Part shown: in pieces, positions 26,150 to 35,791 of the stretch
How the letters are laid out: every line of letters starts with the position of its first letter
Position numbering within the stretch: the first letter of the stretch is position 1
NCBI GenBank assembly: GCA_003280265.1
Contig: QCFJ01000007.1
Span: forward strand, 1-43,194
From: Prochlorococcus sp. AG-363-G03
GTDB taxonomy: Bacteria > Cyanobacteriota > Cyanobacteriia > PCC-6307 > Cyanobiaceae
Direction: 5' to 3'
DNA: 43,194 nucleotides
The notes under the pieces: generated by a model
What the model saw: the letters and a program-made list of their open reading frames with translations, nothing else
Database searches by the model: none
Told to the model about the DNA's origin: nothing
Program-made: the position numbers and the translations under genes

Positions 26150-28456
26150 ATGACCATTAGCCCACCAGAAAGAGAACAAAAAAAAGAACCAGTTCTCGAT
26201 AAACCTATCGAAACTGATGCAATCCCTGTAGATTTTTCCAAGCTTGACAAGCCTGGTTTTTGGTCCAAGACCCTTTCAAAGGGTCCAAAGACTACAACTT
26301 GGATATGGAATCTTCATGCTGATGCGCATGATTTTGATACCCATATTGGAGATCTACAAGAAACCAGTAGAAAAATCTTTTCTGCTCACTTTGGACATTT
26401 AGCAGTCATCTTCATTTGGATGAGCGCTGCCTTCTTTCACGGGGCGCGCTTTTCGAATTATTCTGGCTGGTTAGCTGATCCTACCCATGTCAAGCCTGGC
26501 GCTCAAGTTGTTTGGCCAATAGTTGGCCAAGAAATGCTTAACGCTGATTTAGGTGCAAACTATCACGGCATTCAGATCACATCAGGAATTTTCCAGATGT
26601 GGAGAGGCTGGGGAATTACAAATGAGACTGAGTTAATGGCTCTTGCTATTGGCGCTCTTCTCATGGCAGCAATAATGCTTCATGGTGGTATTTATCACTA
26701 TCACAAAGCTGCTCCTAAACTTGACTGGTTCAGAAATCTTGAATCGATGCTCAACCATCATCAAGCTGGACTTATTGGTTTAGGTTCCATTGCATGGGCA
26801 GGTCATTGTATTCACATTGGTGCACCTACTGCAGCATTAATGGATGCAATAGACGCAGGCAAACCACTTGTAATTGATGGAGTATCAATTGCAAGCATTG
26901 CAGATATGCCTCTTCCACATGAATTTTGCAATCCACAAATAGCTAGTCAGATCTTCCCTGGCCTTGCAGGAAGAACTGTTGAAAACTTCTTCAGTGGAAA
27001 TTGGTGGGCATTTACAGATTTCCTTACCTTTAAAGGAGGATTAAATCCTGTAACTGGAAGTCTATGGATGACAGACATATCTCACCATCATTTGGCTTTT
27101 GGGGTGCTAGCTGTATTTGGTGGACATATATATAGAACTATGTTTGGTATTGGTCATAGCCTTAAAGAAATAGTTGACAACCATGTAGGAGACCCAATAC
27201 TTTTCCCTGCTCCAAATGGACATAAAGGAATTTACGAATTCCTTGCAGATAGTTGGCATGCACAATTAGCAATCAACCTGGCAATGGTTGGTTCTTTGAG
27301 CATTATCATTTCGCATCACATGTATGCGATGCCTCCTTATCCATACTTATCTGTTGACTATCCAACAGTACTAGGTTTATTTACCCACCATATGTGGATT
27401 GGAGGTTTATTTATTGTTGGTGCGGCAGCACATGCTGGGATTGCAATGATTAGAGACTATGACCCGGCAATGCATATAGATAATGTCCTAGATAGAATTT
27501 TGAAAGCAAGAGATGCATTAATTAGTCATCTTAATTGGGCTTGCATGTTCTTAGGTTTCCATAGTTTTGGCCTTTATATCCATAACGATGTAATGCGAGC
27601 CTTAGGAAGACCTGCAGATATGTTCAGTGATACAGGAATCCAACTTCAGCCTGTTTTTGCTCAATGGATTCAAAATATCCATCATTCCGCAGCAGGAGAA
27701 ACCACTCTTAATGGTTTCAATGTAAATCTACAACCTGGTTTAGTAAGTGAAGTTTTCAATGGATCTGTAAGCCAAGTTGGCGGAAAAATTGGAATCGCTC
27801 CTATACCTCTAGGAACTGCTGATTTCATGATTCACCATATCCATGCTTTTACTATCCATGTAACACTTCTGATTCTTCTCAAGGGAGTTTTATTCGCAAG
27901 GAGCTCCAGACTAATTCCTGACAAAGCGAATCTTGGATTTAGATTCCCTTGTGATGGACCAGGAAGAGGAGGTACATGCCAAGTTTCATCTTGGGATCAT
28001 GTTTTCCTTGGATTGTTCTGGATGTATAACGGCTTATCAGTAGTTATCTTTCACTTCTCATGGAAAATGCAAAGTGATGTATGGGGACTTACCGGAGGCA
28101 ACTTTGCTCAAAGCTCCATAACTATTAATGGATGGCTTAGAGATTTCCTCTGGGCTCAGTCATCGCAGGTCCTTACAAGTTATGGTCAACCCATAAGTAT
28201 GTACGGTTTGATGTTCTTAGGAGCACATTTCGTTTGGGCATTTAGTCTTATGTTCCTATTCAGTGGCCGTGGTTACTGGCAAGAATTATTTGAGTCAATT
28301 ATTTGGGCTCACAATAAACTTAAGTTGGCACCAACTATTCAACCAAGAGCTCTATCTATCACTCAAGGTCGTGCAGTAGGAGCAGCTCATTTCCTTCTAG
28401 GAGGAATTGCTACAACTTGGGCCTTCTTCCACGCTCGCTTAATCGGTCTCGGCTGA
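26150..28456 (+). CDS. psaA: Photosystem I P700 apoprotein A1
   Basis: 768-residue core subunit with 11 membrane helices that binds P700, A0, A1 and the [4Fe-4S] cluster FX together with PsaB. The FX loop [12 protein letters not shown] places Cys601 and Cys610. Numerous His residues in hydrophobic helices (e.g. [23 protein letters not shown]) ligate chlorophyll (divinyl chlorophyll in Prochlorococcus). The start is preceded by AGGA and fits the conserved beginning [10 protein letters not shown]. psaB follows after 21 bp, one transcript. Confidence 0.99.
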   Translation: MTISPPEREQKKEPVLDKPIETDAIPVDFSKLDKPGFWSKTLSKGPKTTTWIWNLHADAHDFDTHIGDLQETSRKIFSAHFGHLAVIFIWMSAAFFHGARFSNYSGWLADPTHVKPGAQVVWPIVGQEMLNADLGANYHGIQITSGIFQMWRGWGITNETELMALAIGALLMAAIMLHGGIYHYHKAAPKLDWFRNLESMLNHHQAGLIGLGSIAWAGHCIHIGAPTAALMDAIDAGKPLVIDGVSIASIADMPLPHEFCNPQIASQIFPGLAGRTVENFFSGNWWAFTDFLTFKGGLNPVTGSLWMTDISHHHLAFGVLAVFGGHIYRTMFGIGHSLKEIVDNHVGDPILFPAPNGHKGIYEFLADSWHAQLAINLAMVGSLSIIISHHMYAMPPYPYLSVDYPTVLGLFTHHMWIGGLFIVGAAAHAGIAMIRDYDPAMHIDNVLDRILKARDALISHLNWACMFLGFHSFGLYIHNDVMRALGRPADMFSDTGIQLQPVFAQWIQNIHHSAAGETTLNGFNVNLQPGLVSEVFNGSVSQVGGKIGIAPIPLGTADFMIHHIHAFTIHVTLLILLKGVLFARSSRLIPDKANLGFRFPCDGPGRGGTCQVSSWDHVFLGLFWMYNGLSVVIFHFSWKMQSDVWGLTGGNFAQSSITINGWLRDFLWAQSSQVLTSYGQPISMYGLMFLGAHFVWAFSLMFLFSGRGYWQELFESIIWAHNKLKLAPTIQPRALSITQGRAVGAAHFLLGGIATTWAFFHARLIGLG

Positions 28457-28477
28457 CCCTCTCTGATCTTTTACAAA

Positions 28478-30706
28478 ATGGCAACTAAATTTCCATCTTT
28501 TAGTCAGGGTCTTGCTCAAGACCCTACAACCAGAAGAATCTGGTACGGCATAGCTACCGCTCATGATTTCGAAAGTCATGACGGTATGACAGAGGAACAG
28601 TTATATCAAAAACTCTTCTCTACTCATTTTGGTCACTTAGCCATCATTGGTCTTTGGGTGGCAGGAAATCTTTTTCACATTGCTTGGCAAGGAAACTTTG
28701 AGCAATGGGTTCTAGATCCAACTCATACTCGTCCAATTGCTCATGCAATTTGGGATCCTCATTTTGGACAAGGTCTTACTGATGCTCTAACTCAGGCAGG
28801 AGCAACTTCTCCAGTCAATATTGCTTACTCAGGCTTATACCACTGGTGGTACACAATTGGAATGAGAACTAATGAGCAGCTTTTCCAGGGTGCAATATTT
28901 ATGAACATCCTTGTCTGCTGGTTATTATTTGCTGGATGGCTTCATCTCCAGCCTAAATACAGACCTTCATTAGCATGGTTTAAAAATGCAGAATCTCAGT
29001 TAAACCATCACTTAGCTGTTCTTTTTGGATTCAGCAGTATTGCTTGGACTGGTCACTTAATTCACGTAGCTATCCCTGAATCAAGAGGAATACATGTTGG
29101 CTGGGATAACTGGTTAACTGTTATGCCTCATCCAGAAGGTCTAACTCCATTTTTCTCAGGGAATTGGGGAGCTTATGCTCAAAACCCTGATTCACTTGAT
29201 GCGGTTTTTGGAACTACTCAAGGAGCTGGTACAGCGATATTTACATTCTTAGGTGGACTTCACCCTCAAAGTGAATCACTTTGGCTAACAGATATCGCTC
29301 ACCATCATTTGGCTATTGGAGTTGTATTTATAATTGCAGGCCACATGTATAGAACTAACTTTGGTATTGGTCATAGCCTTAAAGAAATTGTTGAAGCTCA
29401 TAACACAAGTCATCCAAAAGATCCACATAAGGGTTATTTCGGTATAAAGCACAATGGACTTTTTGAGACAGTTAACAATTCACTCCATTTTCAACTTGGA
29501 CTTGCACTCGCTTCTTTAGGTGTAGCTTGTAGTTTGGTCGCCCAGCATATGGGTGCTCTTCCTTCATATGCATTTATAGCAAGGGATTACACAACTCAGT
29601 CAGCTCTATATACCCATCATCAATACATAGCAATGTTCTTGATGGTTGGTGCCTTCTCTCACGGAGCAATTTTCTTTGTCAGAGATTATGATCCAGTGCT
29701 TAATAAAGACAATGTTCTAGCAAGAATCCTTAGTACAAAAGAAGCCTTAATTAGCCACTTAAGTTGGGTAACAATGCTTCTAGGCTTCCATACTCTTGGA
29801 ATTTATGTTCACAACGATGTAGTTGTAGCCTTTGGTACGCCTGAAAAGCAGATTCTTATAGAACCAGTATTTGCACAGTTCGCTCAGGCTGCTAGTGGAA
29901 AAATGATGTATGGATTTAATGCGTTGCTAGCAAATGCATCAAGTTCTGCATCTATAGCTGCTAATTCCATGCCAGGTAATCACTACTGGATGGACATGAT
30001 CAATAGACCAGATGCTCTAACCAATTTCTTACCTATTGGACCTGCAGATTTCTTAGTTCACCATGCTATTGCACTAGGACTTCATACAACTGCTTTGATT
30101 CTTATAAAGGGTGCTCTAGATGCTAGAGGAACAAAACTAATTCCAGATAAAAAGGATTTAGGATTTGCTTTCCCTTGTGATGGACCAGGCCGTGGTGGTA
30201 CTTGTGATAGTTCTTCTTGGGACGCTACTTATTTAGCTATGTTCTGGGCCTTAAATACTATTGCTTGGATTACCTTCTATTGGCATTGGAAACATCTAGC
30301 AATTTGGATGGGTAATACCGCTCAATTCAATGAATCTGGTACCTATTTAATGGGTTGGTTTAGAGATTATCTATGGCTAAATAGTTCTCAGCTAATCAAT
30401 GGATATAACCCATTTGGTGTTAATGCTTTATCTCCATGGGCTTGGATGTTCTTATTTGGTCATCTCATTTGGGCGACTGGATTTATGTTCCTCATCTCTT
30501 GGAGAGGTTATTGGCAAGAACTTATCGAAACTCTTGTTTGGGCTCATCAAAGAACACCAATAGCTAATTTAGTTGGTTGGAGAGATAAGCCTGTTGCATT
30601 ATCCATTGTCCAAGCACGATTAGTTGGTTTAACCCATTTCACAGTTGGAAACTTTGTAACCTTTGGTGCATTTGTTATCGCATCTACTTCGGGTAAGTTC
30701 GGATAA
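28478..30706 (+). CDS. psaB: Photosystem I P700 apoprotein A2
   Basis: 742-residue partner of PsaA. The start [24 protein letters not shown] (split: [23 protein letters not shown]) is typical. The FX loop [12 protein letters not shown] gives Cys567 and Cys576. It has 11 predicted helices with chlorophyll-binding histidines and ends in [20 protein letters not shown] (a standard C-terminus). Second gene of the psaAB operon; a strong terminator follows at 30728. Confidence 0.99.
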   Translation: MATKFPSFSQGLAQDPTTRRIWYGIATAHDFESHDGMTEEQLYQKLFSTHFGHLAIIGLWVAGNLFHIAWQGNFEQWVLDPTHTRPIAHAIWDPHFGQGLTDALTQAGATSPVNIAYSGLYHWWYTIGMRTNEQLFQGAIFMNILVCWLLFAGWLHLQPKYRPSLAWFKNAESQLNHHLAVLFGFSSIAWTGHLIHVAIPESRGIHVGWDNWLTVMPHPEGLTPFFSGNWGAYAQNPDSLDAVFGTTQGAGTAIFTFLGGLHPQSESLWLTDIAHHHLAIGVVFIIAGHMYRTNFGIGHSLKEIVEAHNTSHPKDPHKGYFGIKHNGLFETVNNSLHFQLGLALASLGVACSLVAQHMGALPSYAFIARDYTTQSALYTHHQYIAMFLMVGAFSHGAIFFVRDYDPVLNKDNVLARILSTKEALISHLSWVTMLLGFHTLGIYVHNDVVVAFGTPEKQILIEPVFAQFAQAASGKMMYGFNALLANASSSASIAANSMPGNHYWMDMINRPDALTNFLPIGPADFLVHHAIALGLHTTALILIKGALDARGTKLIPDKKDLGFAFPCDGPGRGGTCDSSSWDATYLAMFWALNTIAWITFYWHWKHLAIWMGNTAQFNESGTYLMGWFRDYLWLNSSQLINGYNPFGVNALSPWAWMFLFGHLIWATGFMFLISWRGYWQELIETLVWAHQRTPIANLVGWRDKPVALSIVQARLVGLTHFTVGNFVTFGAFVIASTSGKFG

Positions 30707-30727
30707 ATCTTTAACTAGATTCCAGTC

Positions 30728-30764
30728 AAAAGAACACTGTCTTCAAAAGCAGTGTTCTTTTTTT
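30728..30764 (+). terminator. Intrinsic terminator of psaAB
   Basis: AAAAGAACACTG (30728-30739) pairs perfectly with CAGTGTTCTTTT (30750-30761) around a 10-nt loop, followed by more T residues. It begins 22 bp after the psaB stop. Confidence 0.9.
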
Positions 30765-30926
30765 ATGGGAACGAATACTAATATTTAAAAGATTATCTAT
30801 TGATATTTATAAGCAAAATAGATCTATTTAATATCAAGAAATTAGGCGTAGAAAACAAAAAAATAAATGAATCTCAGTTCAAGCTTTTGAAAAATATCAG
30901 CCAATTTAAGTAAATATTTTAGAGAA

Positions 30927-30958
30927 TTAAAAAGCCCCTAAGATAAGGGGCTTTTTAA
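30927..30958 (-). terminator. Intrinsic terminator of psaL (bidirectional form)
   Basis: TTAAAAAGCCCCT (30927-30939) pairs perfectly with AGGGGCTTTTTAA (30946-30958) around a 6-nt loop. GC-rich core with T/A runs on both sides. It lies 23 bp past the psaL stop and may also stop readthrough from psaB. Confidence 0.9.
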
Positions 30959-30980
30959 TATAAGTTCTTCTAGAAAAGTT

Positions 30981-31508
30981 TTAAGCTCCAAGTAAATGAT
31001 ATTCCTTAATTAAAGGTAGAACAGTATCTAGATGCAAAGTACCAATTAACAACCAAGCAAAAACAACACCTCCTGTACCTCCTAACCAAAAACCATTTGT
31101 AAAATCATTCCATCCTGCACGAGTAAATAAATCAGAAGGAGGATTAGCTACTGTTGCATCAGGGGGTTGTACATTAGGTGCCTTACCTGCAGCATTGTAA
31201 AGAATAAAAAGAGCAGTCAGTATTTGAATAGCTCCTACGCCACCAAGCAAGCCTGCGGTTAAGGCAAAATCAGTATTTCTAAGAGGCCCTGTCATAGAGA
31301 AAGGACCAAAGAGTAAATAGCCAAAAATTGCTCCTGTTTCAAGACCTCTGAAATTTGGCGATAAGCCCTCTCTATAAACAGGAAGATTATTTATAACCAT
31401 CTTTGTAAACCAACCACTGTTAACTGGGGTTTGAAGATTACCAACAGTTGGATCTGTGACTGTTTTCACAGCCCACTTTTGCATAAGTGTTTCTTTAGAT
31501 TTAGTCAT
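30981..31508 (-). CDS. psaL: Photosystem I reaction centre subunit XI
   Basis: 175 residues. N-terminal stromal segment with [36 protein letters not shown] (split: [27 protein letters not shown]), then three hydrophobic stretches including [29 protein letters not shown] (split at GGVGAIQ) and [17 protein letters not shown]. PsaL sits at the monomer contact of PSI trimers and binds chlorophyll. It follows psaI by 37 bp; together they form a short operon divergent from the gene at 31799 and convergent with psaB. Confidence 0.97.
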   Translation of the reverse strand: MTKSKETLMQKWAVKTVTDPTVGNLQTPVNSGWFTKMVINNLPVYREGLSPNFRGLETGAIFGYLLFGPFSMTGPLRNTDFALTAGLLGGVGAIQILTALFILYNAAGKAPNVQPPDATVANPPSDLFTRAGWNDFTNGFWLGGTGGVVFAWLLIGTLHLDTVLPLIKEYHLLGA

Positions 31509-31545
31509 GTGCTAAAAGAATTGGTAGAAAGTTAAGTTTTCGAAA

Positions 31546-31662
31546 TTACTCAGTAGCTGTTATGTACCTACCAATCAAAACAATGAAAACGGCTGGACCC
31601 ATTATTCCAACTAATGGAATCAGAATTGCGGGAAGCAAACTTGAAGCTAGTTCACTAGTCAT
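31546..31662 (-). CDS. psaI: Photosystem I subunit VIII
   Basis: A 38-residue single-helix protein. The start MTSELASSLLPAILIPLVG and the rest (GPAVFIVLIGRYITATE) match PsaI: short lumen-side segment, one membrane helix, short hydrophilic end with a conserved Arg/Tyr. It neighbours PsaL in PSI and the gene order psaI-psaL is common in cyanobacteria. ATG at complement 31660-31662, TAA at 31546-31548. Confidence 0.93.
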   Translation of the reverse strand: MTSELASSLLPAILIPLVGIMGPAVFIVLIGRYITATE

Positions 31663-31689
31663 TACTTATTTCAATAAATCCATTCTTAT

Positions 31690-31718
31690 TTTATAGAATT
31701 ATGATCTAATCAAACCAA
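31690..31718 (-). promoter_or_regulatory. Candidate psaI-psaL promoter
   Basis: On the minus strand TTGGTT (complement of 31713-31718) and TATAAA (complement of 31690-31695) are separated by 17 bp, a good sigma-70 arrangement. Predicted transcription start near 31683, about 20 nt before the psaI ATG. Confidence 0.5.
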
Positions 31719-31798
31719 ATACATCCCATTGATGACATAAAAGTTCAATCCGCTTATCTTCTTTTACGAAGATGCATCATTAAATAGTTTTTCTTATC

Positions 31799-32281
31799 AT
31801 GAATCAAGTTTTTGCTGGTAGTTTAGCTCTAATTATTGCTTTAATCCTTTGGAGTTCAAAAAAACAATCCAAGGCATCAGCTTTTTTTAAATCTCAAAAG
31901 AATTCTTTTTCAAAGGGCCAAGTATCATCAGACTCTTTAGTAATTAAAAAGAGTTTAGAAAATAAAAATTCACACAAACTTAATAATAAAAAATCAAAGC
32001 CTTTTAAGCATCAACTTTCACTTAATTCACTAGAAACAAAAAAACAATTAACTAAATTAATCTCTAGCAACCCCAGTGATCGTCTTTTAGCCATTCAAAT
32101 TGCAAGTAATTGGAAGAACAAAAAGGCGTTACCTTTTTTAAGAAGAGGATTAAGGGATTCTGATAGTCGAGTTGTTATTGCATCAGCAGCTGGAATTTCA
32201 TTTCATAAAGGAAAAACTATTGATTTACGTAAAAAATCTCAAACTTCTCGTCCTCCCCGGAATGTTTCTCTGATGCGATAA
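31799..32281 (+). CDS. Hypothetical protein with N-terminal helix and HEAT-like end
   Basis: 160 residues. Residues 5-20 form a hydrophobic anchor (FAGSLALIIALILWSS), followed by a long Lys/Ser/Asn-rich linker. The C-terminal ~60 residues (PSDRLLAIQIASNWKNKKALPFLRRGLRDSD, split: LLAIQIASNW, ALPFLRRGLRDSD, then VVIASAAGI) look like one or two HEAT-like helical repeats. Function unknown; a membrane-anchored scaffold is possible. Its last 43 bp overlap the end of the converging glycosyltransferase gene. Confidence 0.7.
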   Translation: MNQVFAGSLALIIALILWSSKKQSKASAFFKSQKNSFSKGQVSSDSLVIKKSLENKNSHKLNNKKSKPFKHQLSLNSLETKKQLTKLISSNPSDRLLAIQIASNWKNKKALPFLRRGLRDSDSRVVIASAAGISFHKGKTIDLRKKSQTSRPPRNVSLMR

Positions 32282-33201
32282 ATTGGTCTATTTTGACTTT
32301 CATGATAAGTCCGGATCTGAAGCTCTCCAAGCAAGCCAAACCCAAAAAGTTGGACTCCAGTCACTGCAAGCAGTAAAGCGAAAATAAGTAAAGGTCTATT
32401 ACCAATATCTTCGCCTAAAAGTTTGATAATTAATAAATAAAAACTTGTTATGCAGCTCCCAATGATTGCAAGAATTCCACCAAAACCAAAAACATACATG
32501 GGTCTAGTTAAAAATCTATTTATAAACCAAACAGTCAACAAGTCCATTAAAACTCTAAAGGTTCTATCTATTCCATACTTACTAGAGCCAAATTGACGGC
32601 CTCTATGATTTACTTTTACCTCCGTAATTCTCGCTCCTTCAATATTTGCTAAAACAGGTAAAAATCTATGCAATTCTCCATATAGTCTCATATCAGTCAA
32701 TACTTCTTTCCTATACGCCTTTAAAGAACATCCATAATCATTAAGACGAACTCCAGTAACTTTCCCAATCAAACGGTTAGCGATTTTTGATGGAAGTTTT
32801 CTACTGATAGCTGCATCTTGCCTTCGAAATCTCCATCCACTTACAAGATCGAATCCCTCTCTAATCTTATCAACTAATAAAGGAATATCTTTGGGATCAT
32901 TTTGCAAATCACCATCAAGTGTAATGACTATCTCACCAGAAGAAATATCAAATCCTGCTGCCATAGCAGCAGTTTGTCCATAGTTTTTACGTAGAAGAAC
33001 TCCGACTAATTCTGGTATGTCAAAGCTTAATTGTCTAATTACCTCTGCGCTGTTATCTGATGAACCATCATTTACTAAAACTAATTCAAAAGTTTCCTCC
33101 ATAGGCTCTAAAATTTCTAATAACTGATTAACCAAAAAAGGAAGACTTTCTTCTTCGTTATAGATAGGAACAACTATTGATAAGGCGACATTAGAATTCA
33201 T
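32239..33201 (-). CDS. Family 2 glycosyltransferase, polyprenyl-phosphate type
   Basis: 320 residues. GT-A fold N-terminus SIVVPIYNEEESLPFLV, then LVNDGSSDNS, YGQTAAMAAGFDIS, the catalytic/metal motif LDGDLQNDP, and HRGRQFGSSKYG. Two C-terminal membrane helices (about residues 230-255 and 268-292) are the plan of DPM1/GtrB/ArnC-like enzymes that load a sugar from a nucleotide donor onto undecaprenyl phosphate. The sugar is not predictable. The start ATG is complement 33199-33201. An NlpC/P60 peptidase gene is 32 bp upstream on the same strand, hinting at envelope work. Confidence 0.88.
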   Translation of the reverse strand: MNSNVALSIVVPIYNEEESLPFLVNQLLEILEPMEETFELVLVNDGSSDNSAEVIRQLSFDIPELVGVLLRKNYGQTAAMAAGFDISSGEIVITLDGDLQNDPKDIPLLVDKIREGFDLVSGWRFRRQDAAISRKLPSKIANRLIGKVTGVRLNDYGCSLKAYRKEVLTDMRLYGELHRFLPVLANIEGARITEVKVNHRGRQFGSSKYGIDRTFRVLMDLLTVWFINRFLTRPMYVFGFGGILAIIGSCITSFYLLIIKLLGEDIGNRPLLIFALLLAVTGVQLFGFGLLGELQIRTYHESQNRPIYRIRETFRGGREV

Positions 33202-33233
33202 TCAAAACTCCACATAAGGGTTAATTAATCTTC

Positions 33234-33986
33234 TTAAGAGTTTTCACTCTGATAACAGGAAATCACTCTTCCAGCAGATCTAAATTTAGATCTATAAAAA
33301 GAAGCAATTCTTCCAAGGTTCGGTTGAAATAAACCGTCAATCTCTATTCCATTATGCCCATCAGTTAGCCCAGAACTGTGAATATAAAAACCATTCTCAA
33401 TATGCAATCCCACATGTGTACATTTTTCAGAAGATCCAAAGAAAAGTAAATCACCAGGTATTAATTTTTTTTCTAAATTTTCAATATCCAATGCTAAATT
33501 TTTACAAAATTTTTCCTGCTGATAAGCATCTCTTGGTATCCAAATACCTGAACTTGCAAAAGCAGATTGAACCAATCCAGAACAATCAAAATTTGGACCT
33601 ATAGTTCCACCCCATAAATATTCGTTTTTGATTTTTTTCGCAGCCTTAGCCCAAGACAATATTCTTGGTATCTTAGAAATAATTATGTCTTCAGTGCAGA
33701 ATTCTGATTCCCAGGATTCTATTTTTGAAGCTTGATGAATTAATTCAGAAAATCTAAACCAACAAATGTAGTCATCTTCCAAAAGACGGACTTTAACTCT
33801 ATCGATAATTTCTTTATTTTTAAAATTAAATTTTAAATAATCAATCAATTGAAAACTCCTACCAATACTTGCTTGAGTAACTAATTCATCACTACTTTCA
33901 TTTTTCAACCCATCTATATTTATTCGCAGTTTCCACAAACTTCCCAAAACAAATGAAGCTTTCGTTAGCAAAACCTCTAAGGTCAT
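33234..33986 (-). CDS. NlpC/P60 cysteine peptidase (cell wall)
   Basis: 250 residues from the ATG at complement 33986; a longer frame from 34043 would overlap the divergent gene at 34008 and is less likely. Catalytic motifs: WGGTIGPNFDCSGLVQ with Cys135, KCTHVGLHI with His191, and YIHSSG with His203. The N-terminal ~100 residues probably hold an SH3b-like region, as in the cyanobacterial gamma-D-glutamyl-diamino acid endopeptidases of known structure. It cuts peptidoglycan stem peptides or recycled murein peptides. No signal peptide is obvious, so recycling in the cytoplasm is possible. Confidence 0.9.
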   Translation of the reverse strand: MTLEVLLTKASFVLGSLWKLRINIDGLKNESSDELVTQASIGRSFQLIDYLKFNFKNKEIIDRVKVRLLEDDYICWFRFSELIHQASKIESWESEFCTEDIIISKIPRILSWAKAAKKIKNEYLWGGTIGPNFDCSGLVQSAFASSGIWIPRDAYQQEKFCKNLALDIENLEKKLIPGDLLFFGSSEKCTHVGLHIENGFYIHSSGLTDGHNGIEIDGLFQPNLGRIASFYRSKFRSAGRVISCYQSENS

Positions 33987-34007
33987 ATTAAATTCTTCTC
34001 GAGCGCT

Positions 34008-34901
34008 ATGGCGTTCTACCAACAAGACCCTGAAATGGCACATTGCCTAAAAGGTCTACTAGATAGATTTGAAAAAGAAGGTCTTCCAAACCTTCAAGAA
34101 AATCTTGCGATAACATGCATCCGTTATGACAAGCAAAGTCCATCTTCATCTAGTGGATTTGGAACAGGGTGGAATACAAACAAAAATTTTTATCCTGCCA
34201 GTGTAGTGAAAATAGTTTATGCATTGGCAACTCAGGCATGGCTACAACAAGACTTAATCGTTAACTCAGAAGAACTTAAGAGAGCGCTGCATGAAATGAT
34301 CGCCAACTCCAATAATGACGCAACAGGTTTTATTTTAGATCTTTTAACAGGTACAACAAGTGGTCCATCTCTTAATGAATCCAACTATCAAGCATGGAAA
34401 ATCCAAAGACAATTAATCAACACCTGGCTCAATGAGCTTAGATGGCCTGAAATAAAAAATTGGAACTGCAGTCAAAAGACATGGAATGAAGGACCTTTTG
34501 GAAGGGAGAAAGATTTTTATGGAAAAAAAAATGAAAATCGAAATAGCATGACAACCGATGGAACTGCCAGGATCTTTGAATCATTAATGACTCTTGAAAT
34601 GCTCCCAAAATTAGAAAGCGAGAATTTAATAAAAGTTTTTCAACGATCACTCGATCCATTTGGTCGCAAACAAGATTTAGAAAATCAAGTAGATGGTTTT
34701 CTAGGAGCAGGTCTTCCTTTAGCTTCTAAGCTTTGGAGCAAAGCAGGCTTAACGAGTGAAGTTCGCCATGATGTTGCATGGTGGGAAGGTCCTAATAAAA
34801 ATCCTATGCTTGCAGTTGTTTTTACAACTGGAAAAGAATTAGTAAAAGATCAATTTTTACTACCAGCGATTAGCAGTGAATTAAACAAATTAGCTATTTA
34901 G
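34008..34901 (+). CDS. Beta-lactamase-fold serine hydrolase (class A-like)
   Basis: 297 residues resembling the beta-lactamase2 group. SxxK is FYPASVVKIVYA with Ser65 and Lys68. An SDN-like motif appears as SNNDATGFI (Ser101-Asn102-Asn103). A KTG-like position is KAGLTSE near residue 247. The middle Asn in place of Asp and the altered KTG are common in non-antibiotic relatives, so I would not call it a resistance gene. There is no signal peptide. It is divergent from the peptidase gene (21 bp between starts), which fits cell-wall or peptide metabolism. Confidence 0.8.
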   Translation: MAFYQQDPEMAHCLKGLLDRFEKEGLPNLQENLAITCIRYDKQSPSSSSGFGTGWNTNKNFYPASVVKIVYALATQAWLQQDLIVNSEELKRALHEMIANSNNDATGFILDLLTGTTSGPSLNESNYQAWKIQRQLINTWLNELRWPEIKNWNCSQKTWNEGPFGREKDFYGKKNENRNSMTTDGTARIFESLMTLEMLPKLESENLIKVFQRSLDPFGRKQDLENQVDGFLGAGLPLASKLWSKAGLTSEVRHDVAWWEGPNKNPMLAVVFTTGKELVKDQFLLPAISSELNKLAI

Positions 34902-35028
34902 CAATAAGTAAGATTCCTGCAAATAAAATAGATCCCAAAAGAAATCCAACAGCCAAAAGAACGGCTATTATTGGTGTATTTAAGTAAACAGATATAGTTG
35001 CGAGTTGATTACCCTTTGCTTCAGACAC
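34894..35028 (-). CDS. Small single-helix membrane protein, 44 aa
   Basis: GTG start (complement of 35026-35028), TAG stop (complement of 34894-34896). The product MSEAKGNQLATISVYLNTP has a polar N-terminus, then one strong membrane helix (about 19-43) and ends LLIAK. The last 8 bp overlap the end of the converging serine hydrolase gene. The clean amphipathic layout speaks for a real gene; no family recognised. The start is chosen because the in-frame upstream region offers no ATG. Confidence 0.5.
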   Translation of the reverse strand: MSEAKGNQLATISVYLNTPIIAVLLAVGFLLGSILFAGILLIAK

Positions 35029-35151
35029 CTTGAAAACTCATAAAAATCACATTGATTAAAGCATCTAACAATGCCAAAAAACAAAAAAAGTTTCACTGAT
35101 AAAACAATTTTTAAAAAAACAAAGAATTGTTTATTGGTAGCAAAAAGATGT

Positions 35152-35700
35152 TCAAATAAAATTTGATTTTGGTTTATTATTTTGTAAAATTTTAATATCT
35201 TTTTTACTTTGACTTTCTTTTTTTGAACTATTCTGTTTATCTATTTTCTTATCTACTTTCATTAGATCCTCGTCTAATGAATTGAATTGATTTGTTTTAC
35301 GCAAGTCTTTTAAATCAATATTTTGTTGAATTGAGGAATTAGTAGAATCTGTATCCTCTAATTCGCTTGTCTCTAGAGAATTATTTTTTTCAACTTTTTC
35401 AATATCTAAAATTGTAGATTTATTAAATAAATTAAAGTCAAATCTCCCTTTTACAAAAGATACTGAAGTGAATACAAGTACTGAACATAAAATAATAATA
35501 ATAAAAATATTAGATAATAAACTATTTATGGGAGACCAAAATAATGTTACTTTGGCATCTTCATCCCTTTGTTTAAATTTATTAATTGAAGGACTTAAAT
35601 CTAAAAATATATCTTGATTAATCCAACCTTTATTAGCTTTCCTATACGGGGACTCACTCTTAGTGAAATCAAAAACCTCTTGGATTCTTTCTTTAAGCAC
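35152..35700 (-). CDS. Hypothetical membrane-anchored protein, 182 aa
   Basis: Residues 1-60 are charged (MLKERIQEVFDF..., FLDLSPSINKFKQRDEDAK). A single membrane helix lies near 62-83 (SNIFIIIILCSVLVFTSVSF). The remainder is a low-complexity Lys/Asn/Ser/Asp tail of about 95 residues. No family recognised. A cytoplasmic N-terminus with an exported disordered tail, or the reverse, is possible. Base composition is even more AT-rich than its neighbours. It is followed upstream by the Ala/Lys repeat gene on the same strand (91 bp). Confidence 0.6.
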   Translation of the reverse strand: MLKERIQEVFDFTKSESPYRKANKGWINQDIFLDLSPSINKFKQRDEDAKVTLFWSPINSLLSNIFIIIILCSVLVFTSVSFVKGRFDFNLFNKSTILDIEKVEKNNSLETSELEDTDSTNSSIQQNIDLKDLRKTNQFNSLDEDLMKVDKKIDKQNSSKKESQSKKDIKILQNNKPKSNFI

Positions 35701-35791
35701 AGCTTAGGTTTGTATAAAACTAGAAGAACGAAAACATAGCAGAAAGTCAGAGGAAAAAAGTTGCTTTCACATAGATGTTCGTGAAATTGAA

